Part shown: in pieces, positions 1-6,213 of the stretch
Position numbering within the stretch: position 1 is the stretch's first letter
How the letters are laid out: each line of letters begins with the position of its first letter
The notes under the pieces: model-generated
The model's database searches: none
What the model was told of the DNA's origin: nothing
The model's input: only the letters and a program-made list of their open reading frames with translations
Translations under genes and position numbers: made by a program
NCBI GenBank assembly: GCA_030587605.1
Contig: JAUQYT010000323.1
Coordinates: 1 to 10,051, forward strand
Reading direction: 5' to 3'
From: Candidatus Njordarchaeum guaymasense
Lineage (GTDB): Archaea > Asgardarchaeota > Njordarchaeia > Njordarchaeales > Njordarchaeaceae
Length of the DNA stretch: 10,051 bases

Positions 1-1
1 C

Positions 2-229
2 TTACTAGCTAGGTTACCCGCTCAATCGGTAGACGATGTGAAGAAACTTGCTGATCTGGCTAGGGAGATGGCTCCGGAGCATGGTAGATCGAGCTACGGT
101 GAGCCGAGCGCAGGGATACTGCCAAGCGACATATACAGAGAAGACCACGCCTCAGACTCGTTGGATAGAGCTAGGAAAGCAAGAAAGACAACTGATGAAG
201 TTCTCAGACAATTGAACATCATGGTCTGA
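2..229 (+). CDS. C-terminal fragment of an unrecognised protein, cut by the left edge
   Basis: The reading frame is open from the first bases of the window to a TGA at 227-229, so the true start lies to the left; the GTG at 38 is probably an internal valine. The visible 75 or so residues are hydrophilic and mostly helix-forming (VKKLADLAREMAPEHGR near the start, DSLDRARKARKTTDEVLRQL near the end), with a glycine/proline-rich turn between (YGEPSAGILPSD). There is no membrane segment and no motif I can assign. The run of charged helices suggests a soluble cytoplasmic protein. Function unknown. The small size and lack of a recognisable domain leave some chance that the frame is fortuitous. Confidence 0.5.
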   Translation, partial: LLARLPAQSVDDVKKLADLAREMAPEHGRSSYGEPSAGILPSDIYREDHASDSLDRARKARKTTDEVLRQLNIMV

Positions 230-271
230 AATCGAAGATGCTTGCTGTGATAACATAACAGTGTTCTGTGG

Positions 272-313
272 ATCCTTTGAAAGGATACCGGTGCCTCCCA
301 GATAAATGGGCAC
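272..313. other. Two adjacent inverted repeats in the 230-405 spacer
   Basis: ATCCTTT-G-AAAGGAT at 272-286 is a perfect inverted repeat with a one-base centre. It is followed by an imperfect hairpin at 291-313: GTGCCTCCCA, a six-base loop GATAAA, then TGGGCAC. The first is too tightly closed to form a normal RNA hairpin, so it fits a protein-binding palindrome better; the second could fold in RNA. They lie after the end of the left gene and well before the exported protein. They could be part of a transcription end or a regulatory site; nothing in the sequence decides. Confidence 0.3.
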
Positions 314-432
314 TAAGCAGGGATCCGGCATCACACCTGAAAAACGGAAATAGCCAACCTCGAACTTCTTGACGCATCGGCTATCAATAGATCGCGATTC
401 TGAACATGTTTGATTCCCAGGAACGACAAAGC

Positions 433-439
433 TTTTTTA
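433..439 (+). promoter_or_regulatory. Possible TATA element for the Ig-like exported protein
   Basis: The A/T run TTTTTTA sits inside GCTTTTTTAAGC (431-442). An archaeal transcript would start about 25 bases downstream, near 460, which is inside the longest possible reading frame (ATG at 406) but upstream of the in-frame ATG at 493. This supports the shorter start. The element is only loosely TATA-like. Confidence 0.35.
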
Positions 440-492
440 AGCCATTTCTCGGTCCAACAGCTTCCAAGCTAAGGTGGAGTGGGATCCAAGCT

Positions 493-1509
493 ATGCGAGT
501 AAGTCGAGCAGTTGTACTTGTGTCCGTGATATGTGTTCTGTGGATTCTTACTGTTTCCGCTGCATATCAGAGAGGTAATGCCAGCGTTGACCCCGCCGCC
601 CTATTCGATTTCAGTTTGACTAGTAGCGACGGGATCACGGTTACCCCGGGCGGTTCAGGCTCGAACACCATAATCGTTACGCTTCTCTCGGGGATGACCC
701 AAGCAGTGACCCTCTCCGCAGATGTTGGCACTACTGGCATAGCGTTTGCTGTGATCATATCTTTCAATCCTCGCACTGTAACTCCAACATGCAGAAGTAC
801 CTGCACGATCACCGCCTCTTCCTCCGCACCGATAGGCTCATACCCGATAACTGTGATCGGCACAGGGGGAGGGTTGACACGCGCCACCTCCTTTACATTA
901 ACGGTCAGCACGCTTGGCGAGAAAGGTAGTACTTGGATCGTCTTGGACGCTTCGCCCAAGCCTGGCTATCCAAACAACCCTGTGACTATTTCTGGGACTG
1001 TTTACGGTTCTTGGCGCAGTATCTGGCAGGGTAAGGTTGTCGGTAAACCCGTTGAGATAGCGACATGCTGGGGCTTCAGGACCGTCGTCACAACAGATTA
1101 CGCGAATCCAGGTCAATTCTCCGTGACCACGAACTGCCCGTCGCAAGAAGGCACGTACACAATCACTGCCACCTTCTCCAAGGACGAAGATCTGACCGGA
1201 ACTTCCACAACTATTCAGTACGAAGTCACCGCGAAGATACCAACGACTATCACGATAAGCTATGTTGGCAATAGGCAGTTCGAAGGCTACTTAAGACGTG
1301 CGGACACAGGTGCATACCTCACGTACAAGCCGGTCAGGCTAACGGTTACCTACCTTTACACAGGAACGTGGTGGACAGCGACCTACGAGCTGCAGACGAG
1401 GTATGACGGCTACTGGAGCCTGGAATTCCTCTTCTTCTGGAACTCAGCAACAATAATCTTTCAGGGCGACGAAACATACGCCTCAAGCTCCAACACAATC
1501 ACACGGTAG
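493..1509 (+). CDS. Exported protein with three Ig-like beta-sandwich domains
   Basis: I start this gene at the ATG at 493, not the upstream in-frame ATG at 406. Position 493 opens a clean signal sequence (MRVSRAVVLVSVICVLWILTVSAAY), a weak GGTGG lies at 473-477, and a possible TATA element lies between the two starts. The mature part looks like three beta-sandwich modules. The first (about residues 38-139) has the repeat-rich pattern of putative Ig-like surface domains (VTPGGSGSNTIIVTLLSG, then APIGSYPITVIGTGGGL). The second (about 147-246) contains PVTISGTVYG and EGTYTITATFSKD. The third (about 250-338) begins PTTITISYVG and ends FQGDETYASSSNTITR. Two close cysteines in the first domain and two in the second could form disulfides. 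There is no C-terminal membrane anchor, so it is probably secreted or held non-covalently at the surface. Ligand and role unknown. Confidence 0.75.
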   Translation: MRVSRAVVLVSVICVLWILTVSAAYQRGNASVDPAALFDFSLTSSDGITVTPGGSGSNTIIVTLLSGMTQAVTLSADVGTTGIAFAVIISFNPRTVTPTCRSTCTITASSSAPIGSYPITVIGTGGGLTRATSFTLTVSTLGEKGSTWIVLDASPKPGYPNNPVTISGTVYGSWRSIWQGKVVGKPVEIATCWGFRTVVTTDYANPGQFSVTTNCPSQEGTYTITATFSKDEDLTGTSTTIQYEVTAKIPTTITISYVGNRQFEGYLRRADTGAYLTYKPVRLTVTYLYTGTWWTATYELQTRYDGYWSLEFLFFWNSATIIFQGDETYASSSNTITR

Positions 1510-1544
1510 GAAACGATCCGAAATCTCCCGAAACTTACCTCTCC

Positions 1545-1549
1545 TTTTT
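1545..1549 (+). terminator. T-run, probable archaeal-type terminator
   Basis: A five-T run preceded by a pyrimidine-rich stretch (CCTCTCCTTTTTA) lies about 35 bases after the stop of the Ig-like protein gene. Archaeal RNA polymerase ends at such T-runs without needing a hairpin. The short run makes this tentative. Confidence 0.35.
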
Positions 1550-1897
1550 AGCTGACACCGAGGCGCTTGCAGTTTCAAGTCAACTCACGGGCTGCAATGT
1601 ACTCATATTATCGCTGCTTTTCTTTGCGACTCCAGCGGAAGAGGAAGAGCATGTTTCCGTAGCTTCAGCAGGTTCACTCAAGCCAAGGCTCGAAACAAGC
1701 AGAATAATCTTCCTAAACAAGGATTTGATGAAGTCTCTGTACTCGTGATACTTTTTGTTTACTCAGAAGGCTTACGAGACAGCAATACGCAAGGGGAAAG
1801 GGACTCTTTCTTGCCCGTTTTTGCCCTGAAAAGCGAAGCTCAGAGCAAATTGAACTAGCGTTTCAAAGACGATAGCTCAGTATCGCTCTGGATTTCA
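1550..1897. other. Gene-poor spacer upstream of the aspartic protease gene
   Basis: I see no supported gene here. One + strand frame is free of stops from the TGA at 1553 to the TAG at 1856, about 100 codons, but it has no ATG at all and only a late GTG and TTG; its translation is cysteine- and serine-rich at first and matches nothing I know. It may be chance or the remains of a decayed gene. The segment has no tRNA fold and no repeat. Confidence 0.4.
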
Positions 1898-1909
1898 CTC
1901 TTATAAGAG
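1898..1909 (+). promoter_or_regulatory. Palindromic TATA box of the retropepsin-like gene
   Basis: CTCTTATAAGAG is a perfect 12-base palindrome with a TATA core. Transcription would start near 1930, a few bases ahead of the TTG start at 1937, giving a very short leader. Because the core is symmetric the box could also work in both directions, and a dimeric regulator could bind it. Confidence 0.5.
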
Positions 1910-1936
1910 AGTTTTCGTCATGAGAGTGAGAAGAAC

Positions 1937-2290
1937 TTGGGATTAACAGAAGCACAAGCAATCGTTCAAGGCTCTAAATGCAAGGAAACCCTGAGGTTAC
2001 TTGTTGACACTGGCTCTCTTCACTCTTGGATTAGCGCGGACACCCTTCAGAAGCTAGGTGTCGAACCGAGATACACTATGGGTTTCCGCACAATAACTGG
2101 GACAAGAGTCGAAAGGCAAGTTGGATTCGCTGAAGTTGAAATGCTGGGAGTGAGATTTCCCTGCGTTATAGTGTTTGCTAGGAGGGGCGACACCGAAGTC
2201 CTGGGAGCAACAACACTTGAGAACTTGGGCCTCGAGGTCGACCTGACAACAAAAGAGATTAGGAGATCGGAGGCCCTAGCAGCTTACTAG
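1937..2290 (+). CDS. Retropepsin-like (clan AA) aspartic protease domain protein
   Basis: A 117-residue stand-alone protein with the single-domain retropepsin layout. LLVDTGSLHSWIS carries the catalytic DTGS (Asp24). A flap-like stretch follows at about 53-71, and VLGATTLENLGLEVD (88-102) matches the hydrophobic-glycine helix motif before the last strands. Retropepsins are active as homodimers with one Asp from each chain. It has no signal peptide or membrane segment, so it should act in the cytoplasm, on an unknown substrate. The frame is closed by a TAA at 1904-1906, and the TTG at 1937 is the only plausible start before the catalytic site; GAGAGTGAG just upstream is a weak ribosome site. 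It stands alone with its own promoter. Fold assignment is strong; actual protease activity is inferred. Confidence 0.8.
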   Translation: MGLTEAQAIVQGSKCKETLRLLVDTGSLHSWISADTLQKLGVEPRYTMGFRTITGTRVERQVGFAEVEMLGVRFPCVIVFARRGDTEVLGATTLENLGLEVDLTTKEIRRSEALAAY

Positions 2291-2488
2291 ATGACAGACA
2301 GACGCTTAACTTGAACGACCAGGTCTTTCTCTTCCCATTCGAATAGACTCCCATGATTCGGGTCCACTGTAGAATCACGCTAACGAGACAGATCCACGTC
2401 GCAACCTTCTACGTTTTCCGGTGACGAACTCGATTGAGCTCAGCAATACTAGGCAGGGCGCGAGAACAAGTAGGATGAGTTGTTGAGG

Positions 2489-2496
2489 TTTATATG
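2489..2496 (+). promoter_or_regulatory. TATA box of the membrane-anchored exported protein
   Basis: TTTATATG is a good archaeal TATA box and is the same octamer seen ahead of the winged-helix gene. The expected transcript start is near 2518, inside the longest version of the following reading frame (TTG at 2480). That start cannot be used from this promoter, so translation should begin further down. Confidence 0.5.
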
Positions 2497-2575
2497 TCTC
2501 GGCCTCCGGCTTCTTCTCGGGCACCCCTTCCAGAAGGAGATTGTCAGAGAGGCGGTGAGTCCGTTAGAATTGCAT

Positions 2576-3946
2576 GTGAAAACGATGCTCTCCGTCTTGA
2601 TCCTGTACCTGACACTGACGGCTGCCGTGGCATATCAGGATGAACGGCTGAGCCTCCTCGTCTCAACCAACAAGTACGAGTACCAGCTGAATGAGCAGAT
2701 AGTTGTGAACTACTGGGTCAACAAGGCCTGCGACTTGAAGATCTACTTGAGGTGGGCCGAAGGATACTTAGAGTATGATGTAATCAAAGCCGCACCGGGC
2801 TACTCAACCTACGTAGCCCAAGGCATGGAGTTCGAGGGCGTATTGGAGGTTGGAGCTCAAGGTTCGGTAGGACCAGAGAAAGCGCAGGCAAAAACTTTCA
2901 TCCTAGTAACCGATGAAACTCGGCCTCAGCTAATGTCCCTACCGTCAGGAGGCAGGGCCAACAACAACACAGAGTATTCTGAGACGCTCATATTGAGGAA
3001 CTTGGATCTGAACCTAACGTCCCCTGAGGAAGACCAGTCAGTAACCGTTGACCCTGAAGAAGAGGTGAAGGGCAGGCTTAGATGCCAGGTTTGGTCGCTT
3101 GGACTTAACTCCACCCAGAGATGGCAGCTCTTCCTCCTACCCTCGTGGACGGCTGAGTGGCCACCTCCAATAGGTTTCCTCGTATACGACGGAGTTCCAG
3201 GGGAGCAGCTCTACCTACCTGCAGAGCGGAGGTTCATCTATGTTCCAAGCCAACAGATCATTGTCGAGTTCACCATAAAGGTGCCGAAACTACCTGGAAT
3301 GTACTTCCTGTGGTTCTGCTTCAGTAACGAGTTGAATGCGACCCACGCATTTTCCAAGTTTACTCATCCCCTCACGCTTCCTGCCCACGCCAGGATCATT
3401 GTAAAGTACAAGATTAGGACCCGTCTGGAACTCATTGCGAATCCATCCAATGTTGAGGCGGGAGAAGAGGTTTCCTTTAGCGGCTTTTTGAAGCCGGCGC
3501 TGGCAGGAGCTCCGATCACTCTGAACATTTGGAGGGCGAGTGAAAAACTTGAGGGGGCGCCGCAGGCCTCTGTCATAGTCATCACGCGAGAGGATGGGTC
3601 CTTCTCTCATAGATGGACATCAACTATCTTCGGTGAGTATCAGGCCAGAGCCTCTTATGGTGGAAGTCGAAGCCACTTACCTGCTGATGGTGAGGCTGTC
3701 AGGGTGACGATTAGACCCGTCTTGAACCTTACCCCTTTCTACGTGGCTGTGATGATCGCACTGGTCGCCGCCCTCACCATCTATGCCAGGAGAAAGCCTA
3801 GACTCCCTACCATCAGCGAGGTTCTGGAGCATTTGGAAGAAGCTAGGAAGTATGTACGTCAGGGCGGAAAGGAACTTGGCGTCAAGACACGTATCCGCAC
3901 TTTCCTCTATGAGCTATTGAAAAGGCTGAGGCAACTGCTCACCTGA
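2576..3946 (+). CDS. Type I membrane protein with large exterior region and Ig-like domain
   Basis: The chosen start is the GTG at 2576, giving a protein of about 456 residues that opens with a clean signal peptide (VKTMLSVLILYLTLTAAVAYQ). The ATG at 2585 is equally possible, and a GTG at 2555 less so. The longest frame starts at a TTG (2480) upstream of the TATA box at 2489, so I reject it. The exterior part is beta-rich, with several N-x-S/T sites (NNT, NLT, NST, NAT). Its last portion, roughly residues 284-380, is a bacterial-type Ig-like module (LELIANPSNVEAGEEVSFSG to the glycine/tyrosine-rich GEYQARASYGG). One membrane helix follows at about 386-404, then a positive stop (ARRKPR) and a basic helical cytoplasmic tail. 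It is a surface protein with its tail inside; partner and function unknown. It ends 26 bases from the converging ATPase gene. Confidence 0.75.
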   Translation: MKTMLSVLILYLTLTAAVAYQDERLSLLVSTNKYEYQLNEQIVVNYWVNKACDLKIYLRWAEGYLEYDVIKAAPGYSTYVAQGMEFEGVLEVGAQGSVGPEKAQAKTFILVTDETRPQLMSLPSGGRANNNTEYSETLILRNLDLNLTSPEEDQSVTVDPEEEVKGRLRCQVWSLGLNSTQRWQLFLLPSWTAEWPPPIGFLVYDGVPGEQLYLPAERRFIYVPSQQIIVEFTIKVPKLPGMYFLWFCFSNELNATHAFSKFTHPLTLPAHARIIVKYKIRTRLELIANPSNVEAGEEVSFSGFLKPALAGAPITLNIWRASEKLEGAPQASVIVITREDGSFSHRWTSTIFGEYQARASYGGSRSHLPADGEAVRVTIRPVLNLTPFYVAVMIALVAALTIYARRKPRLPTISEVLEHLEEARKYVRQGGKELGVKTRIRTFLYELLKRLRQLLT

Positions 3947-3972
3947 GTTGTTTGCTGCCTCGGAAATGTCCA

Positions 3973-4782
3973 TCATGGCTGAGCGCGAAGGTCAGGACGC
4001 TCATACCGTTGGGCAACTACTGTGAGCTTCTCGACGAAAGGATGGCTTGGATTGTGAAAGGCTTGGATGCTCCGGCCTCCGTCCAGCATGAGTTCACAGT
4101 AGCACGGGATTACAGCAGAAATAGGGTAGTCAAAACCCAGCGACTTCGTGAGTTCAAACTCTTCTATTCGATCGATTTTCCTATCCATTCCGCACTCTGC
4201 GATCTTCTCTGAGATCACCTTGTTTAGGATCAGAGAGGTCTTCTTGCCCAATGCCTGATATATGGCCTTAACCATCAACCTCACCCCGGAAAGGTCGATG
4301 CTATCGTTTCTCATGACCAGTATTACGGCATCAGACACCGCAACCGCGTCTATGGCTGAGAAATGGATACCTGGACTTGTGTCGAAAATAAGGACCTCAA
4401 AGCCGAGATCATTGAATAAGGTGTCCCTTGCTTCCATTATCCGCTTCAGAGCCTTGGATTGCCAAGCTTTGTCCTTAGTAATCATGTCGAGGATTGCTTG
4501 AGGATCAGGGTTTGAGAAGGCAAGCACAAGTTTCCCTTTCGTCCGATACCGATCTGTGAGATCTACTTGACATTCCTCGAAACTGCACTTACCTTCAAGG
4601 TAATCGTTTATCCAATGCGAAGGCTCAGATTCGAACAGGACGTGCTGGCTTGGAGCCCTAAAGTCATAGTCTACGAGGCATGTGTCGTAGCCCTTCTTGG
4701 CGTATATAGCTGCGAGGTTCGCCACTATCGAAGTCTTACCTGTTCCACCCTTGTGGGAGTGAACTGTCAAGGCGAAGCCCAA
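3973..4782 (-). CDS. ParA/MinD-family ATPase
   Basis: A 269-residue SIMIBI-class ATPase with the deviant Walker A motif KGGTGKT at 11-17 (signature Lys11, Lys16). LVDYDFRAPS at 36-44 is the second acidic motif, LIFDTSPGI at 131-139 is Walker B (Asp134), and LILNK at 184-188 is the nucleotide-base motif. The region IPCYCELMLDGGRSIQ resembles the C-terminal part of archaeal MinD-like proteins. The amphipathic membrane-targeting helix of true MinD is not obvious at the C-terminus. Such ATPases dimerise on ATP and position cargo such as plasmids, chromosomes or surface machines. The start is TTG at 4782 because an in-frame stop lies just upstream and GAGG precedes it closely. A short overlapping frame upstream may belong to the same protein (see 4767-4841). 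It follows the winged-helix gene on the same strand and is probably cotranscribed with it. Confidence 0.88.
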   Translation of the reverse strand: MGFALTVHSHKGGTGKTSIVANLAAIYAKKGYDTCLVDYDFRAPSQHVLFESEPSHWINDYLEGKCSFEECQVDLTDRYRTKGKLVLAFSNPDPQAILDMITKDKAWQSKALKRIMEARDTLFNDLGFEVLIFDTSPGIHFSAIDAVAVSDAVILVMRNDSIDLSGVRLMVKAIYQALGKKTSLILNKVISEKIAECGMDRKIDRIEEFELTKSLGFDYPISAVIPCYCELMLDGGRSIQAFHNPSHPFVEKLTVVAQRYERPDLRAQP

Positions 4783-4841
4783 ACATCCTCAAGTCCTTTC
4801 AATAGCAGTTCAACGGCTCTCCTAGAGTTAGACGCGACCAT
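4767..4841 (-). other. Short open frame overlapping the ATPase start; possible frameshifted N-terminus
   Basis: From an ATG at 4841 a 24-codon frame reads on the - strand and ends at a TGA inside the ATPase gene, overlapping it by 16 bases. Its translation contains a convincing amphipathic helix, RRAVELLLKGLEDV. Joining it to the ATPase frame needs one extra T in the TTT run just before the TTG start, which would give LEDVLGFALTVHSHKGGTGK. It may therefore be the true N-terminal helix broken by a single-base change, a site of ribosomal frameshifting, or a leader peptide that couples translation. I cannot decide between these. Confidence 0.35.
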
Positions 4842-4892
4842 TTAAGCCTTGAATCGTCCATTTTGACTGAGATCTAGAAAGGTGGCATGAGG

Positions 4893-5219
4893 TCACCTTG
4901 GGATGGAGAAGTTCACTGTCTTGCCTACTCTCTCTTTGGCCACATAACCCATCTGCGTCAGTTGGTTCAAGTATAGGCTCTCTAAAGCCCTGCTTCGATG
5001 TGTTTTAGCAGCGACATCTGTTGCCGTCCCCTTACCCAGCCTTAACAACTCTAATATTGTCTTTTGGAGGTGACCGTTCAAACTGAGTATGTCTATCCCG
5101 GCGACTTGTTTTAACCCAACCCGAGCTTCTTCATGTCTTCTGGAGGCTTTTGTGAAAGTCTCGATGTTCTCATCCATCCTCTCTAGCAGGGATATGATCC
5201 TATCCACCTTCTTTCTCAT
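4893..5219 (-). CDS. Winged-helix DNA-binding regulator with N-terminal coiled coil
   Basis: About 108 residues from the ATG at 5219. The first 40 residues form a charged helix with heptad spacing (KKVDRIISLLERMDENIETF), a likely dimerising coiled coil. The rest is a winged helix: LQKTILELLRLGKGTATDVAAK is helix-turn-helix-like, RALESLYLNQLTQMGYV is the recognition region, and KERVGKTVNFSI is the wing. TTG codons at 5231 and 5240 are also in frame. The TATA box at 5258-5265 predicts a transcript start near 5235, so the 5240 start is unlikely; a CCACCT (AGGTGG on this strand) at 5241-5246 would suit the 5231 TTG only if the transcript began earlier. It is divergent from the secreted protein gene at 5315 and upstream of the ATPase, so it probably controls one or both. 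It most resembles ArsR/MarR-like archaeal regulators. Confidence 0.75.
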   Translation of the reverse strand: MRKKVDRIISLLERMDENIETFTKASRRHEEARVGLKQVAGIDILSLNGHLQKTILELLRLGKGTATDVAAKTHRSRALESLYLNQLTQMGYVAKERVGKTVNFSIPR

Positions 5220-5222
5220 GGG

Positions 5223-5278
5223 TTCAGGCAAGCCAGCCAACCACCTGAATTGTTAAACATATAAACACACTGTTCAGG
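5223..5278. repeat. Three TTCAGG/CCTGAA half-sites around the divergent promoters
   Basis: TTCAGG at 5223-5228, its inverse CCTGAA at 5244-5249, and TTCAGG again at 5273-5278. The second and third flank the TATA box of the winged-helix gene; extended, they match in 8 of 10 bases (CCTGAATTGT against CCTGAACAGT on the opposite strand). ACTGTT from the third site recurs at 5291-5296, 22 bases away, overlapping the end of the promoter of the + strand gene. A dimeric regulator binding these arms would cover the TATA box, which fits autoregulation by the adjacent winged-helix protein. The binding itself is inferred. Confidence 0.45.
5258..5265 (-). promoter_or_regulatory. TATA box of the winged-helix regulator gene
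   Basis: Read on the - strand this is TTTATATG within GTTTATATGTTT. The expected transcript start is near 5235, giving a leader of about 16 bases to the ATG at 5219. Confidence 0.55.
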
Positions 5279-5281
5279 AAG

Positions 5282-5291
5282 TTATATTAAA
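5282..5291 (+). promoter_or_regulatory. TATA box of the secreted protein gene
   Basis: TTATATTAAA points rightward, with an expected transcript start near 5312. That is almost exactly at the GTG at 5315, so the message is probably leaderless or nearly so. It lies about 20 bases from the oppositely directed TATA box at 5258-5265. Confidence 0.55.
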
Positions 5292-5314
5292 CTGTTGGAC
5301 CAGATGCTACGTGC

Positions 5315-6139
5315 GTGTCCGTGATGGGGAGGCCTGTGAAAAAGCTCACGGTCAGTGTTCTTCTTCTGTTAGTCTTGACAATGCTTACATCAAAGTCCTT
5401 GAGCCAACAACCACCCCCGCCGGAGCAGATTCAGAAACTGATTCCTGTGAAGAGCATCATGAGCAATGTGGTCTGGGCTCTGAAAGGCAATGTCTATTTC
5501 ATTCTGCCAGACCCGAACCGGATGAAAGCCATCAATAACCCTATGGCGGCCTATGACGCCGCAGCCGCCGGTATGATATTCAGCAAAACAAACGCAACGC
5601 AGAATTTTGGCTTCGACTCAGATGAGAGGTGGGTAGAGACCGGGCAGGACAGTGTCCTGAACAGAGGGAAGCCAAAGCTAACGAACAAGACTATCGTCTT
5701 GCTGGGCGGTCTCTATGTAAACTACTGCGTATACTACTATGAGAGAGTTTCAGGTACAACCCCCCTCTATTACGCTAGCTTTCCTGACAAGAACGGAACG
5801 ATCATCTACGGATTCTACACAAACAGATGGTATACTCAGGAACCGGAACCCACCTTGGTCGCCTACATGACTGAACACGACGACAGGAACTACAAGAACC
5901 TATTCGTGATACAAAGCTTTGTCGACAGCAACAACAATAAAGTATACATCCTGTATGGGATTGGCTGGAAGGGAACCTGGGCTGCTGGAATCTACTTCAA
6001 GGAAAAGTTCCGTGAGATAGAAAACTTGGACAAATGCTGCTACGTTTTTCAGTGGGCAGACTTAGAGCGGGATGGCTACAAAGACGGTTACATTCAGCCC
6101 GACGAAATCACGATGGTCTACGCGTACAAATACTCATAG
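5315..6139 (+). CDS. Secreted protein with S-layer-like motif and calcium-loop-like C-terminus
   Basis: 274 residues. The N-terminus is a signal peptide (VKKLTVSVLLLLVLTMLTSKSLS), followed by a proline-rich QQPPPPEQ linker. Starts at GTG 5315, GTG 5321 and ATG 5324 are all in frame; I give 5315 because it fits a leaderless transcript, but 5324 is as likely. NKTIVLLGGLYVNYCVYYYE (124-143) resembles the hydrophobic 'GGP.VN..V' segment found in many archaeal S-layer-type proteins. Near the C-terminus, WADLERDGYKDGYIQPDE (247-264) has acidic residues and glycines spaced like an EF-hand or dockerin calcium loop, though with an unusual extra turn. There is no transmembrane anchor. N-glycosylation sites (NAT, NKT, NGT) are present. 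It is likely an exported surface-layer-associated protein, probably controlled by the divergent winged-helix regulator. The family is not one I can name. Confidence 0.75.
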   Translation: MSVMGRPVKKLTVSVLLLLVLTMLTSKSLSQQPPPPEQIQKLIPVKSIMSNVVWALKGNVYFILPDPNRMKAINNPMAAYDAAAAGMIFSKTNATQNFGFDSDERWVETGQDSVLNRGKPKLTNKTIVLLGGLYVNYCVYYYERVSGTTPLYYASFPDKNGTIIYGFYTNRWYTQEPEPTLVAYMTEHDDRNYKNLFVIQSFVDSNNNKVYILYGIGWKGTWAAGIYFKEKFREIENLDKCCYVFQWADLERDGYKDGYIQPDEITMVYAYKYS

Positions 6140-6154
6140 TGAGCGATATCTCAC
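6139..6154. other. Short inverted repeat between convergent genes
   Basis: GTGAG-CGATAT-CTCAC begins at the last base of the stop codon of the secreted protein gene. It could form a five-base-pair hairpin in RNA, but no T-run follows, so its role in ending transcription is doubtful. Confidence 0.25.
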
Positions 6155-6213
6155 ACGACCGGAGGGGAATCCGAAACACGCACGTAAAAGAACATCAAAC
6201 GCTTTCGCTCAGC

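Noticed and set aside
567..959. A 130-codon frame on the - strand.
   Set aside because: It lies wholly opposite the exported Ig-like protein, whose signal peptide and domain pattern are convincing; the - strand translation is a shadow.
1556..1858. A + strand frame of about 100 codons free of stops in the spacer after the Ig-like protein gene.
   Set aside because: It has no ATG, only late GTG/TTG codons, no ribosome site, and an odd cysteine/serine-rich translation with no recognisable motif.
2291..2479. A possible tRNA or small RNA between the protease and the membrane protein gene.
   Set aside because: I could not form a cloverleaf or find a T-loop consensus; apart from the TATA box just beyond it nothing stands out.
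3290..3610. A 106-codon - strand frame.
   Set aside because: It overlaps the exterior region of the membrane-anchored protein and shows no domain; judged a shadow.
4567..4845. A 92-codon + strand frame.
   Set aside because: It is antisense to the Walker A end of the ParA/MinD ATPase; no motif and no promoter.
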